Position numbers and translations under genes: made by a program | Notes under the pieces: model-generated | Told to the model about the DNA's origin: nothing | Seen by the model: the letters and a program-made list of their open reading frames with translations, nothing else | Databases searched by the model: none | In this document: positions 34,463-44,133 of the stretch, one piece after another | How positions within the stretch are numbered: position 1 is the first letter of the stretch | How the letters are laid out: each line of letters starts with the position of its first letter | DNA from: Pseudomonas sp. URMO17WK12:I2 | GTDB lineage: Bacteria; Pseudomonadota; Gammaproteobacteria; Pseudomonadales; Pseudomonadaceae | Assembly: GCF_003253735.1 (NCBI RefSeq) | Contig: NZ_QKYW01000012.1 | Location: forward strand, 103,354-167,353 | Direction of reading: 5' to 3' | Length of the DNA stretch: 64,000 bases

Positions 34463-34590
34463 GAGATCGGCTTTCTTCGAATCGCTTTGGGCGATTCTGG
34501 ACAATAAATTAGCTGTAAGCCAGTAGAATCAACGGTTTGACAAGTTGGCGTTGGATTTTGTTGGAGACCGTTGAAATAGTTCTTACCTGT

Positions 34591-34637
34591 ATGGGGTGCA
34601 AGGGGTCGAGTGTTCGAATCACTCCGTCCCGACCAAA
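34591..34637 (+). repeat. attR: right 47-bp attachment repeat
   Basis: Identical to 9730-9776; carries only the 3' part of tRNA-Pro from the anticodon loop, with no D arm or acceptor 5' strand, so it is not a functional tRNA. Confidence 0.93.
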
Positions 34638-34652
34638 AAATCCCAACATTAG

Positions 34653-34682
34653 AGCCTGGTCAGTGATGACCAGGCTTTTTTG
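34653..34682 (+). terminator. Original tRNA-Pro terminator, displaced by the island
   Basis: Perfect 10-bp stem AGCCTGGTCA/TGACCAGGCT with GTGA loop and six T residues, 15 nt after attR. Confidence 0.88.
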
Positions 34683-34753
34683 TTTCAGGGACTTTTGCGG
34701 GACTTTTTTCATCCTGCCATCCTCCCCAGAATTGTCAGGGCCGGCCCGCGTGA

Positions 34754-34927
34754 ATCGGTGGCCGAGCTCTTGTTGGGCTGAAGACCTTTTCCGCATTTTC
34801 TGCCGAAGTGATGTTCATGCTTCAGCAAGAGCGTTTAGGGGGGGCGGCGGTTTCCATAACAACACAGGCGTTGGGCTCCTTGCTGATGAGCTTCGCCGGC
34901 TATTACGTGGTCGCCAAATTCTCCTAG
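34754..34927 (+). pseudogene. crcB: C-terminal remnant of a CrcB/Fluc fluoride channel
   Basis: Open frame of 57 codons following an in-frame stop at 34751. It reads GLKTFSAFSAEVMFMLQQER and then a hydrophobic helix ALGSLLMSFAGYYVV. TFSxFSxE is the hallmark Phe-box region of CrcB (TTFSTFS...E) and the length to the end fits the last transmembrane helix. The first half of the gene is missing and no ribosome site or start is present. The remnant lies 117 nt from attR, so loss may relate to an old insertion event at this tRNA; that is inference. Confidence 0.55.
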
Positions 34928-34932
34928 AGCCC

Positions 34933-34963
34933 AGCAAAGGCCCGTCACTGACGGGCCTTTGCT
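34933..34963. terminator. Strong hairpin between crcB remnant and nhaA
   Basis: 14-bp perfect stem AGCAAAGGCCCGTC/GACGGGCCTTTGCT with a 3-nt loop. Convergent position suggests a bidirectional terminator, although T-runs are short. Confidence 0.65.
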
Positions 34964-34969
34964 GCGGCA

Positions 34970-36235
34970 TTACATTCGCTGGACGTCCCCATCCTGGCGA
35001 ATCTCGATTTTCTGCTGCTGTTCCTCCTGCAACTGATCTTGCGCTTTGGGCGCAAAGCGTAGGATCAGACAGGCCACAGCGGCGGATAGCAGCGAGCCGA
35101 GCATAATGCCGATTTTGGACTCCTCGACGAACTCAGGGTGGCCTGGGAAAGCGAGGCCGCTGATGAAGAGGCTCATGGTGAAGCCGATCCCGCAAAGCAT
35201 CGATATCGCATAGATCTGCAACCAAGTGCAGCCGCGCGGCTTGGCCGCCAAACCTGATTTCACCGCCAGCAGCACGCCACCGAACACCCCCAGTTGCTTG
35301 CCGATGAACAGTCCTGCTGCGATGCCGAGCGGCAGCGGAGCGATGACGTCCGCCATCGATAGGCCTGCGAAGGAGACGCCTGCGTTGGCGAAGCCGAACG
35401 CGGGGACGATCAAGAAGCCTACCCATGGTGCGATGCCATGCTCCAAGCGGTGCAAGGTCGAGTCGGCGGCGTCCGGTTCTCCAGGTGTAGGTATATAGGG
35501 AATCAGAAACGCGCCTACGACGCCTGCAATGGTGGCGTGCACCCCTGAGAGAAGCGTCACGTACCAAAGCAGGGCCAGGCCGATCAGATACGGCCAGAGC
35601 ACCAGCACTCGCATGCGATTGAGCAAAAACAACACGCCGATAATCACTGCTGCTGCAATCAGCGCCATGAGGTTGATCGAGGACGTGTAGAAAATTGCGA
35701 TGATGGCCACCGCGCCCATGTCATCGATGATGGCCACGGAAACCAGCATCAGCTTTAGGGACAGCGGTGCATGGCGCCCTAGCAAAGCCAGGGCGCCGAT
35801 GGCGAAAGCAATATCAGTAGCGGCGGGAATGGCCCAACCGTTGGTCAACAGAGGGTCGCCCTGGTTTAGCGTCAGATAGATCAATGCCGGTACTGCCATC
35901 CCCATCAGAGCTGGCAAGGCCGGCAACCGGCGCTGCTCCCAGGAAGATAGACGCCCATCTACCAGCTCGCGTTTGATTTCCAGGCCAACCAGCAGAAAGA
36001 AGATGGCCATGAGGCCGTCATTGATCCACAGATGCAGAGTCATAGGGCCGAGCTTGTCGCTGAGGGTCGGGCCTGTTTCAGCGTGGAGAAGATGCAGGTA
36101 GGTGCTGGCCAGCGGGCTGTTGGCAACGATCACGGCGGCTGCGGCTGCGATCATCAGCAGCACGCCACCGGCTGCCTCACTGGCGAGAAAGCGCTTGAGC
36201 GCCGACTGCCTTAAGGGGGGTGACGACTGGGTCAT
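34970..36235 (-). CDS. nhaA: Na+/H+ antiporter NhaA
   Basis: Inner-membrane antiporter of 421 aa with about 12 hydrophobic helices. Recognisable: NDGLMAIFFLLVGLEIKRE, PAATDIAFAIGALALLG and VAIIDDMGAVAIIAIFY with the paired Asp of the ion site, and GIGFTMSLFISGLAF. It expels Na+ in exchange for protons and sets pH and salt tolerance. ATG preceded by AAAGGAGAA. Single gene, ending at the bidirectional hairpin. Confidence 0.96.
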   Translation of the reverse strand: MTQSSPPLRQSALKRFLASEAAGGVLLMIAAAAAVIVANSPLASTYLHLLHAETGPTLSDKLGPMTLHLWINDGLMAIFFLLVGLEIKRELVDGRLSSWEQRRLPALPALMGMAVPALIYLTLNQGDPLLTNGWAIPAATDIAFAIGALALLGRHAPLSLKLMLVSVAIIDDMGAVAIIAIFYTSSINLMALIAAAVIIGVLFLLNRMRVLVLWPYLIGLALLWYVTLLSGVHATIAGVVGAFLIPYIPTPGEPDAADSTLHRLEHGIAPWVGFLIVPAFGFANAGVSFAGLSMADVIAPLPLGIAAGLFIGKQLGVFGGVLLAVKSGLAAKPRGCTWLQIYAISMLCGIGFTMSLFISGLAFPGHPEFVEESKIGIMLGSLLSAAVACLILRFAPKAQDQLQEEQQQKIEIRQDGDVQRM

Positions 36236-37223
36236 GCAGGGTTCTCCTTTAGCGAATGAAAACTGGCGCTGTATCGTGCACAGCTCGCGATCGTCAAATG
36301 ACGGACACAGCGAAGCGCTGGCCAGGAAATATGCTGGTCAGCGGTATGAATGCGGGGTATTGAGCCGGCAGGGTGTGCCCAGCGGAGCTTCAGAGAAGCG
36401 GGGCGTTGCCATGAAAATTGGGACTGCTGCATGTCTCTGGAAAGCCTCACGGAAAACGACTAATCGTTCTCCGTATACGGGGCTAACCCCGGGCGCACGC
36501 AGCACACGCCAATAGAAGAATTATATCTCGGTGACATGCCAACCTCAACCAGACAGGATTTCAGGCTGTTACGTGTTCTTAAAAACGATGCTGGCAGAGC
36601 AAGTGAGCGGCATACGTCGCGCGGTAAGCCATCGCTATTCAGTCTTGGCAAAAAACTAATACGAATCTATCTGGCTGACGCTTTTTCAGGGGAGCCTTCG
36701 GCTTCCCTGTGCAGCGCCTCAAGCGCATCTACCAGAAGGCGCTGGTGTCTCTGGCCGGACGGCTGTGCATCAAGAGCGCGAACGATCTCGGCATTCATAC
36801 TGGTCTGATCGAGTTTGCCAAAGCACCGATGCGTTTCCGAAATCCGTCCGCGAACAGCATTACGAGCTTTTCTGCTAGGTGGGGATTCTGAGGTGGGTGG
36901 TCACTGCCGGACTATCAAGTGATATCAATGTGCCATATAGTGTCGATCCCGCGGGCTTGGCGTCACGACAAGGTCCTCTTTTTCATAATGCCTACGTTAC
37001 GAGGGGTCTTTAATGAATGATGGTAATTCTTGTTTACCCATACCTGCGCCGTCCACAAAATCACATATGTAAAGTTTCGCTGCCTACAGCCGAAATAATC
37101 CAAACGGAGGAAATTTGCCAAGGCCGGCTGCTAGAAACCATCTTTGGTTAAATAAAACGTCGACTTCATAGAACGTTCGCCCGAAGTAGCTCTACCTAAC
37201 GTCTTTAATTCATGAGGTCTGCC
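36236..37223. other. Gene-poor spacer between nhaA and the chemotaxis receptor
   Basis: Nearly 1 kb. Only short frames without ribosome sites or recognisable motifs occur (for example 36709-36891, MQRLKRIYQKALVSLAGRL). A hairpin GGGGAGCC/GGCTTCCC lies near 36690-36706. The region presumably holds the promoters of both flanking genes; I see no supported gene. Confidence 0.4.
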
Positions 37224-39185
37224 GTGCTTAGAAATGCTCCCTTGAGTGCAAAATTACTGCTTATTTTGATGTTTCCGCTAATTGGGTTTTTGGCTTTCGC
37301 GGGAATTTTCGTGGCGCAAAAGCTTGAGACGCTTGGCGCAATGGATCGCGCAGTTGCTGCCACCAGTGCGGCTAAAAGTATGAGTGATGTAGTAACGACG
37401 ATGCAGCGGGAGCGCGGTGCCAGTGGTGTGTTTCTGGGCAGCGGTGGCAAAACCATGCAGGACAAGCTGAGCAGCTTGCGTCAGGAAACAAACAAAGCAG
37501 TGGCCGTGATGCGCGCTCAGCCGACGGATGATCTTCCAGCCCCTGACGCGATGTTACGCGCCATGGATGACCTGACCGAACTGCGACGGAAAGTGGACTC
37601 GCTAGCGATAAACAACACTGAGTCTGGCGCTCAGTTCACCGACCTCATTAAAAAATTGATTGGTTTCTCTTATTCACTCGAAACCACCATCGAAGATCCG
37701 GAGATATTACGTGCGCTGAGTTCGCTCAATCAGTTCTTTGACATGAAGGAACGCGCGGGGCGGGAACGTGTTCTGTTGGGTCTTGCGTTTAACCAGAACA
37801 GTTTTGATGCGCCTTTGTTGTCCCGTTTCAGTCGTAACATGGGCGAGTTCTCCGGTTATTTCGAGGCCTTCCAGCGCTGGGCTCCTGAGGCGTTCAAAAA
37901 CAAGTTGGATACGGTTCTCCAACAGCCCGCATCCGTCGAGGTGGCTCGCCTGCAAAAACTCGGTTTTGATACGCCGTTGGGCAGCCCGCTGAATATAAAA
38001 CCGGAAGAATGGTTCAACCTTGCCACCAGCCGAATCGACATGATGGCCCAAGTTGAGTCTGAGCTGGGACAGGTGGTGGTTGGCCTTGCTAGTACGGCGC
38101 GTAGCGACGCCCAGCAAAGTGTGTATCTGGCAACAGCTACCGTCATTGTGATGTTGGTCGCTGTGTTGTGGCTGGCTTGGATAATCATCCACAACATTAA
38201 GATTGCGGTAGTCGACCTCAATCGAACGCTTATCTCTCTTGCCAAGCGTGACTTGACTGCCAGGACTTCTTACTCAGGCAAAGACGAATTCGGTGAGATA
38301 TCCCGTAATTTGGACAATATGGCCTTGCACATCAGTGAGGTGATCAGCGAGATCGGAGGCGCTACAGCGCAGGTTGCAACTGCGGCTGAGCAGTCTTCTG
38401 CAGTGGCCCTACAGACCAGCAATAACGTAGCCCAGCAGCGTCAGGGCACTGACCAGGTGGTTACCGCTATCAGTGAGATGAGTTCTACCGTCAAAGATGT
38501 AGCACGCAGCACTAACGACGCAGCCGAAATGTCCCAGCGTGTCAACCTCAGTACGGTGCAGGGAAAAACCGAGATTGAGAAAACCATTAGTTTGATCAAG
38601 GGGCTTGAGATGCAAGCTCATGAGACGTCTCTGATCATCGATGAGCTGAAGGGGGAAAGTGATTCCATCTCCTCGGTACTGGATGTGATTCGTGGCGTCG
38701 CCGAGCAGACGAATTTGTTGGCGCTGAACGCCGCTATTGAAGCCGCCCGGGCAGGTGAGCAGGGGCGCGGCTTTGCGGTAGTCGCCGACGAGGTTCGCAA
38801 CCTGGCGAAAAAGACTCAGGATTCCACCGTCAGCATCCAGAACATGATCGTCAACCTGCAATCCGGCTCCGAACGTGCATCCACATCGATGAAGGAGACG
38901 CTTGGCAAGGCTCAGGAGGGGGCGAGCAACATTGTCCGTGCTGGCGAGCTATTGGAAGAAATCGCCGAAGGCATTGCAAATATCAGCGACAGCAATATTC
39001 AAGTTGCTTCAGCCGCAGAGCAGCAGAGTCAGGTAGCCGAGGAAATTCACCGAAACGTGAATGAAATCAATACGCTGGTAATTCAGGTCAGTGCTGGCGC
39101 TGAGCAGACCGCAATCACCAGCCGTGAGCTTGCTCGACTGGCAGAGCAGCAGCAAGGTCTGGTGGGACGGTTCAAGGTGAGCTGA
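37224..39185 (+). CDS. Methyl-accepting chemotaxis protein with NIT sensor domain
   Basis: Receptor of 653 aa. Transmembrane helix near residues 10-30, periplasmic NIT-type domain (about 45-290) with the signature QRERGASGVFLGSGG, second helix near 305-325 (VIVMLVAVLWLAWII), HAMP, and a cytoplasmic signalling domain whose tip contains EAARAGEQGRGFAVVADEVRNLA. NIT domains are associated with nitrate/nitrite sensing, so a nitrogen oxyanion ligand is a reasonable guess. The GTG at 37224 is preferred because GAGG lies seven bases before it; the ATG at 37212 has no ribosome site. No C-terminal CheR-binding pentapeptide. Confidence 0.92.
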   Translation: MLRNAPLSAKLLLILMFPLIGFLAFAGIFVAQKLETLGAMDRAVAATSAAKSMSDVVTTMQRERGASGVFLGSGGKTMQDKLSSLRQETNKAVAVMRAQPTDDLPAPDAMLRAMDDLTELRRKVDSLAINNTESGAQFTDLIKKLIGFSYSLETTIEDPEILRALSSLNQFFDMKERAGRERVLLGLAFNQNSFDAPLLSRFSRNMGEFSGYFEAFQRWAPEAFKNKLDTVLQQPASVEVARLQKLGFDTPLGSPLNIKPEEWFNLATSRIDMMAQVESELGQVVVGLASTARSDAQQSVYLATATVIVMLVAVLWLAWIIIHNIKIAVVDLNRTLISLAKRDLTARTSYSGKDEFGEISRNLDNMALHISEVISEIGGATAQVATAAEQSSAVALQTSNNVAQQRQGTDQVVTAISEMSSTVKDVARSTNDAAEMSQRVNLSTVQGKTEIEKTISLIKGLEMQAHETSLIIDELKGESDSISSVLDVIRGVAEQTNLLALNAAIEAARAGEQGRGFAVVADEVRNLAKKTQDSTVSIQNMIVNLQSGSERASTSMKETLGKAQEGASNIVRAGELLEEIAEGIANISDSNIQVASAAEQQSQVAEEIHRNVNEINTLVIQVSAGAEQTAITSRELARLAEQQQGLVGRFKVS

Positions 39186-39698
39186 TAGAGCGTAATACCG
39201 AGCACTTGGTGGCCCTCGTTTAAATGGAGCAAGGCCCTGCCCCCTGAATGCGGGTCGCCAGAGGGCAGGGGGCTGCCAAAGCTCCGCAGGCGCAGGTAAC
39301 CAGTGAAGAGGTGATCGGCAACCGCCAAGGTGGGGGTTATCACCTGCCTAGCGGCTGCCCGAGTTATGGGCAGGTTTGCGAAAAGAACCAGATGGTTTTG
39401 GCTTCGAATCGGAGGCAATAAAGGCGGTTTTCGCAAAGCTGGTAACTGCGAGTGGGTGAGCCTTCGCAGGGCTGGACCGACGTTGGACCGGGGGCGTGTG
39501 CCGCCCGGATTCCAGATGGCTGAGCGTGGCACTTAAAGAAGTGGCAGGGTTGTCAAAGAGTTTCGGCGCAGCCTGCAAGTGACGCTTGATATCATCTGAA
39601 TATCCATTAGCTGGGCAGCAGCGCATTTGCTGCCAGATTGAGGTGCCGTTCCGCTACTGAGCTGATCACCGCCTCACTATCGGCCATAATAATCAATC
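39186..39698. other. Spacer of about 500 bp, no supported gene
   Basis: A hairpin CCCTGCCC/GGGCAGGG (about 39235-39280) may end the chemotaxis gene. The remaining frames have no ribosome sites or recognisable motifs. Confidence 0.4.
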
Positions 39699-42600
39699 AT
39701 GCATTGCGCCAGTCTTATGATTGCTGAGACGGTTAAGGGTAACCGCGCCTGTAGCGATTCTTGTGAGGGTCACATCCTGAAAAGCCTTACCCGTGAGGAA
39801 CTTGAGTCCGAGAACGAGCGACTCCGTGCTGCCCTCAGACGTTACGACGTGGCACCTGAAGCCTTGGGCGCGCCCCGTCGCGTAGACCAAGCAGCCTCTG
39901 TTCAGGACGAGGCGCGTCAGAAAGCGGTTTTTGAAAGCACTGCCGATTTCGCGATCATTTTGACCGATCCGACTGGCACGATTACCGGCTGGAATTCATC
40001 GGCTGCTGATGTAATAGGCTGGGGGGCGGAGGAAGTGTTCGGCCAGACCATGGCGCGAATCTATACCGCTCAAGATCGAGCGGACGGTGATATTGAGTCC
40101 GAAATGCGACGCGCGCTCGAATCCGGGTATGCCTCGAATGAGCGCTGGTTACTGCGTCAGGATGGTCAGCCGATCTGGGTATCCGGCGAAATGATGCCTC
40201 TTTACTCCGAAAAGCGTGCGCATCTTGGGTTCGTTACGATTCTGCGTGATCGTACGAAGGAACATCTCGATATCCGTACTCTGGAGGAAACGAAGGAGCG
40301 TTATCGCCTGGCAGCCAAAGCGACCAACGACGCTATCTGGGACTGGGATCTGACGGCCAATCGGGTTCTCTGGAATGATGCGCTCGCTGATGCTTATGGC
40401 CACTCGCTAGCGACGTCGGAGTCCACTGGCGACTGGTGGCTGCAGCACATACATGCGGATGATAGGGATCGAATCTTCAATTCTATCCATGCGGTCATTG
40501 ATGGCGATGGCAGTGCCTGGAGTGATGAGTATCGCTTTCAGCGCGGTGACGGTTCCTACGCTGAAGTGCTGGACCGTGGACATGCCATACGCGGTGCTGA
40601 TGGCAAGGCATTGCGCATGATCGGAGCGATGCTCGACCTGACATCCAGGCGCAAGTCGGAAACGGCGCTACGCAAGAGTGAAGAGCGTTTCAGAACCATC
40701 GTTGAAACAATCGAAACGGCGTTTGCCATCGTCGAGGTGAAGTTCGACGCTCAGGATCTTCCGGTAGATTATCGATTCATTGAGGTCAATCCGGCATTCG
40801 AGCGTGAGTCGGGGGTCGACTTGCTTGGAAAGTGGGTGACCGAATATGCGCCTGAGCTGGAGCAGTTCTGGTTTGACACCTACGGGCATGTCGCCAAGAC
40901 ACGCGAGCCGCTGGCTTTTGAAAGCTATGCCAATACGTTTGAACGCTGGTTTGATGTCAGGGCTGTCCCGGTGGGTGATCCAGCTGAGAGACAGATTGGC
41001 GTGTTTTTTAATGATGTGACCGCGAGGCGTAACGCTCAGGAGCGCCTAAAAGCCAGCGAGGCGCTTGCCCACGAGAATATCGAGCGTGTTCAACTCGCTC
41101 TGGCGGCAGGGGCAATCATCGGTACCTGGCATTGGCATGTACCAACCGACCGTTTCACGGTGGACAAGGCATTTGCCGAGGCATTCGGGCTCGATCCGGC
41201 ACTCGGATTCAAGGGGCTCAGCCTCGAGCAAATCATCGCCACGGTTCACCCCGATGACCGGGAGGGCGTCATCGCGTCCATCGACGACGTGATTGCCCGT
41301 GGCGGCGCGTTTTCCCACCAGTACCGTGTGAGGCGTGCGGATGGCAGGTACTACTGGATCGAGGCCAACGGCCGTGTCGAATTGAGCGCCGATGGCAGCG
41401 CCCAGAACTTCCCAGGCGTGCTGATCGACATCGAGGAGCGTCGGGCGCTCATGGATGAGCGAGACCGTGCGACCGCGGCGTTGAGAGCGCTCAACGATAC
41501 CCTGGAGCAGCGCGTTGCAGAACGTACCGCCGACCTGATGCAGGCTGAGGAGAAACTGCGCCAGTCACAGAAAATGGAAGCAGTTGGTCAGCTCACGGGT
41601 GGCCTGGCTCACGATTTCAACAATCTGCTGGCAGGCATTTCCGGTTCACTGGAAATGATGGGCTTACGTATCGCGCAAGGCCGCTTAGGCGAGCTGGAAA
41701 AGTACATTCTTACCGCTCAGGGAGCCTCCAGGCGCGCAGCTGCACTTACACATCGACTCTTGGCATTTTCGCGACGGCAGACGCTCGACCCGCGTCCCAC
41801 CGATGTGAATGCGCTACTGCTGGGAATGACCGAGCTTATACAACGTACAGTCGGGCCGAGCATCACGCTCGAAACGGTCGGAGCTGCTGACCTCTGGCCG
41901 GTGAAGGTGGACGCTAGCCAACTTGAGAACGCGTTGCTCAATCTGTGTATCAATGCCCGGGATGCAATGCCTGATGGCGGCCGGATAACCATCGAAACGG
42001 CCAACCGCTGGCTGGATCGTGAGGCTGCTCGAACGCATGACCTCACTGAAGGGCAGTACCTTGCTCTTAGCGTCTCAGATACGGGCTTCGGCATGGCACC
42101 AGATGTTATCGCCAAAGCCTTTGACCCATTTTTCACGACGAAACCGATAGGGCACGGCACCGGACTCGGGTTGTCGATGATCTATGGTTTCGCCAAACAG
42201 TCGGGTGGACAGGCACGTATCCACTCCGAGGTGGGCGTCGGCACGACCCTGACCCTCTATCTACCACGGTACTTCGGCAGCGTGGATACGGAGCGCGAAG
42301 AGCTCTACTCCAATGCGGTGGAGCTGTCAGAGCGTGGAGAAACCATACTGGTCGTCGATGATGAACCGACGATTCGCATGCTGTTGGTCGAGGCGCTGAG
42401 TGAGCGTGGCTATTCGGTTATCGAAGCAGCCGATAGCGTTGTCGGTCTCAAGGTGCTGCGCTCCGATGTGCATATCGATCTGCTGATCAGCGATGTGGGG
42501 CTTCCTGGCGGTATGAACGGGCGTCAGATGGCGGACGCCGGCAGAGAGCTTCGACCAGGTCTCAGGACTCTGTTCATAACAGGGTATGCCGCAAATGCTG

Positions 42601-42701
42601 CCGTTGGCGACGGACATCTGCAGCCAGGCATGCATGTCATTACCAAGCCATTCTCGGTTGATTCACTCATAACACGCGTTCAGGAGCTAATGGCTGAATA
42701 A
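39699..42701 (+). CDS. Multi-PAS hybrid histidine kinase
   Basis: Cytoplasmic-looking hybrid kinase of up to 1000 aa without transmembrane segments. N-terminal short coiled coil (LTREELESENERLRAAL), then four PAS domains (from about residues 70, 205, 330 and 460; for example FAIILTDPTGTITGWNSSAADVIGW), a coiled-coil linker, HisKA with phospho-acceptor H638 (GGLAHDFNN), HATPase_c with NARDAMPDGG and DTGFGMAPDVIAKAFDPFFTTK, and a receiver with D932 (LISDVGLPGG). The family resembles light/redox-type PAS hybrid kinases in pseudomonads. The true start is uncertain: no strong ribosome site precedes 39699, and the conserved part begins near residue 28. No partner regulator is adjacent. Confidence 0.9.
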   Translation: MHCASLMIAETVKGNRACSDSCEGHILKSLTREELESENERLRAALRRYDVAPEALGAPRRVDQAASVQDEARQKAVFESTADFAIILTDPTGTITGWNSSAADVIGWGAEEVFGQTMARIYTAQDRADGDIESEMRRALESGYASNERWLLRQDGQPIWVSGEMMPLYSEKRAHLGFVTILRDRTKEHLDIRTLEETKERYRLAAKATNDAIWDWDLTANRVLWNDALADAYGHSLATSESTGDWWLQHIHADDRDRIFNSIHAVIDGDGSAWSDEYRFQRGDGSYAEVLDRGHAIRGADGKALRMIGAMLDLTSRRKSETALRKSEERFRTIVETIETAFAIVEVKFDAQDLPVDYRFIEVNPAFERESGVDLLGKWVTEYAPELEQFWFDTYGHVAKTREPLAFESYANTFERWFDVRAVPVGDPAERQIGVFFNDVTARRNAQERLKASEALAHENIERVQLALAAGAIIGTWHWHVPTDRFTVDKAFAEAFGLDPALGFKGLSLEQIIATVHPDDREGVIASIDDVIARGGAFSHQYRVRRADGRYYWIEANGRVELSADGSAQNFPGVLIDIEERRALMDERDRATAALRALNDTLEQRVAERTADLMQAEEKLRQSQKMEAVGQLTGGLAHDFNNLLAGISGSLEMMGLRIAQGRLGELEKYILTAQGASRRAAALTHRLLAFSRRQTLDPRPTDVNALLLGMTELIQRTVGPSITLETVGAADLWPVKVDASQLENALLNLCINARDAMPDGGRITIETANRWLDREAARTHDLTEGQYLALSVSDTGFGMAPDVIAKAFDPFFTTKPIGHGTGLGLSMIYGFAKQSGGQARIHSEVGVGTTLTLYLPRYFGSVDTEREELYSNAVELSERGETILVVDDEPTIRMLLVEALSERGYSVIEAADSVVGLKVLRSDVHIDLLISDVGLPGGMNGRQMADAGRELRPGLRTLFITGYAANAAVGDGHLQPGMHVITKPFSVDSLITRVQELMAE

Positions 42702-42708
42702 GCACGCC

Positions 42709-42754
42709 GTGAAAGCGCATGCCTGAGCTATAGGTAGCAGGGCATGCGCTTCAC
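42709..42754 (+). terminator. Hairpin after the hybrid kinase gene
   Basis: Long stem GTGAAAGCGCATGCC with GGCATGCGCTTCAC (one bulged A), 7 nt after the stop. There is no T-run, so termination is likely but not certain. Confidence 0.55.
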
Positions 42755-43107
42755 TCATCCAATTCGTTCGGAGTTGGGAAGGTCGCATTAGCTGCACAGT
42801 AGGCATGGTCGACGTTTTCGTCGATGAGCTCGATCTAGCTACCCTGGTTTCGAGGGCGTCATTTCAGCCGGAGCCGGCAGACCATACCACCCTGCAATGC
42901 TCTCGAAGATCTATATCTACTGCTATCCGAACTGCATCCAATCCAGCCGACGCCTCGAGCGAGAAGCTCAGGTGAGTCTATCGATTCAGCCTCACGGATT
43001 TTGTGTAAACGCGCAGGGGCGATGTTCACGCCAACGGCCCGTCGGGCGGGTCTCGCGGCTTATCTACCAACCATATGCAGCCGCGAAAGGTGCTCCTAAG
43101 GGATTGA
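42755..43107. other. Spacer of about 350 bp, no supported gene
   Basis: Lies between two convergent genes; no ribosome site or motif seen. Confidence 0.4.
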
Positions 43108-43827
43108 TTAGCGCAACGGCATGTAGGACAGCAAACGGTCAGTTTCCTTTTTTACCACTGCATAGCATTCGCAGCTCATCTGCTCGAGTTGCCTTCGATT
43201 GAGTACGGTGATGCGGCCACGGCTGTATTCGATCACGCCTTGGCGTTGCAGCTTCCCGGCGGCCTCGGTAACGCCCTCGCGGCGTACGCCCAGCATGTTG
43301 GCAATCAGTTCCTGGGTCATGTTCAGCTGGTTGCCAGGCAGGCGATCGAGGGAAAGTAACAGCCAGCGGCACAGCTGCTGATCAATCGAATGGTGACGGT
43401 TGCAAACGGCAGTTTGTGACATCTGGGTGATCAGCGCCTGGGTGTAGCGAAGCATCAGCACCAAGAGCTCGCCATGCCGATTGAACTCGTCCTTCAGTCG
43501 TTGGCCGGGCAGGCGGTAGGCATAGCCACCACTTTGCACCACGGCACGGCTTGGCGTGCTTTCCCCGCCCATGAACAGTGAAACGCCCACCAATCCTTCG
43601 TTTCCGACTACGGAGATCTCCGCGCAGGCGCCACTTTCCATAACGTTGAGCAGGGAAACGATGGAGTCAGTCGGAAAGTACACATGCCGTATCGATTCTC
43701 CGGATTCATAGAGCACCTGGCCGAGTGGCAGCGAGACGTGCTCCAGGTGGGAAAAGAGCCTCTGCTGGACTTCGCCAGGCAGAGCAGCCAACAAGTGGTT
43801 CTGCTGCGGCATGCAGTCTTCGAGCAT
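43108..43827 (-). CDS. Crp/Fnr-family transcription regulator
   Basis: Protein of 239 aa. Cyclic-nucleotide-binding-type beta roll at about 15-125 (PLGQVLYESGESIRHVYFPTDSIVSLL), dimerisation helix, and winged helix MTQELIANMLGVRREGVTEAAGKLQRQGVIEYSRGRITVLNR. It has no Fnr-type Cys cluster at the N-terminus and the cAMP-contact residues are not recognisable, so the ligand is unknown. It stands alone, just downstream of the glucan synthase operon on the same strand. Confidence 0.92.
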   Translation of the reverse strand: MLEDCMPQQNHLLAALPGEVQQRLFSHLEHVSLPLGQVLYESGESIRHVYFPTDSIVSLLNVMESGACAEISVVGNEGLVGVSLFMGGESTPSRAVVQSGGYAYRLPGQRLKDEFNRHGELLVLMLRYTQALITQMSQTAVCNRHHSIDQQLCRWLLLSLDRLPGNQLNMTQELIANMLGVRREGVTEAAGKLQRQGVIEYSRGRITVLNRRQLEQMSCECYAVVKKETDRLLSYMPLR

Positions 43828-43892
43828 GGAATCCCTTTGCTACGTGAGTGGATTGGTGAGTGAATATACGCATGGAGCCCGCTAAGCGGGCA

Positions 43893-44105
43893 TTAGCCCG
43901 ACGGACCTGTAGGCTCACGACTCGAGGCATCGTTGACGCTGATGAGATCCCGCCCTCTGGCGAGCAGATTCACGTATCGTTTTAGCTGGCTGGCCGTCGC
44001 GTACACATGGATGACCGTGTCGGAGTCATCCGGCGCTTTATCGCGTCGGGTGAGGCGAATGATGTTGTTTGAGCTGCGTGCAACGACGAAGTAGGCATTG
44101 AGCAT
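43893..44105 (-). CDS. Small hypothetical protein in the glucan synthase operon
   Basis: Protein of 70 aa: MLNAYFVVARSSNNIIRLTRRDK, then YATASQLKRYVNLLARGRDLISVND. A very good ribosome site (AGGAGGCTGAC) precedes it, and it follows the CsbD-like gene by 28 nt, so it is probably real. No known domain. A GCCCGCTAAGCGGGC hairpin follows at about 43877-43891. Confidence 0.7.
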   Translation of the reverse strand: MLNAYFVVARSSNNIIRLTRRDKAPDDSDTVIHVYATASQLKRYVNLLARGRDLISVNDASSREPTGPSG

Positions 44106-44133
44106 GTCAGCCTCCTAGGATGGATACGGTCGA

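Larger units (their letters stand above)
9730..34637. mobile_element. Genomic island of about 24.9 kb in tRNA-Pro carrying a defence cluster
   Basis: Bounded by perfect 47-bp direct repeats from tRNA-Pro, with a tyrosine integrase just inside the right end. Contents: type I restriction-modification with an embedded ATPase/HNH pair, an Mrr-like nuclease, a large helicase-nuclease, a toxin-antitoxin pair, a YqaJ/RadC/RDF recombination operon, inovirus Gp2-like and DUF3987 proteins and two AlpA-like regulators. The last set recalls the E. coli CP4-57 genes alpA, yfjI and yfjJ. There are no conjugation, relaxase or virion genes visible, so it is probably a satellite or integrative element depending on helpers. 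The integrase lies at the end distal to the intact tRNA. Confidence 0.92.

Noticed and set aside
34591..34637. Second tRNA-Pro gene
   Set aside because: Only the 3' part is present; no D arm or 5' acceptor strand.
9730..34637. Integrative conjugative element or complete prophage
   Set aside because: No relaxase, type IV secretion, capsid, terminase or tail genes are visible.
36536..36891. Two overlapping short + strand ORFs after nhaA
   Set aside because: No ribosome sites, no recognisable motifs, and they overlap one another in different frames.
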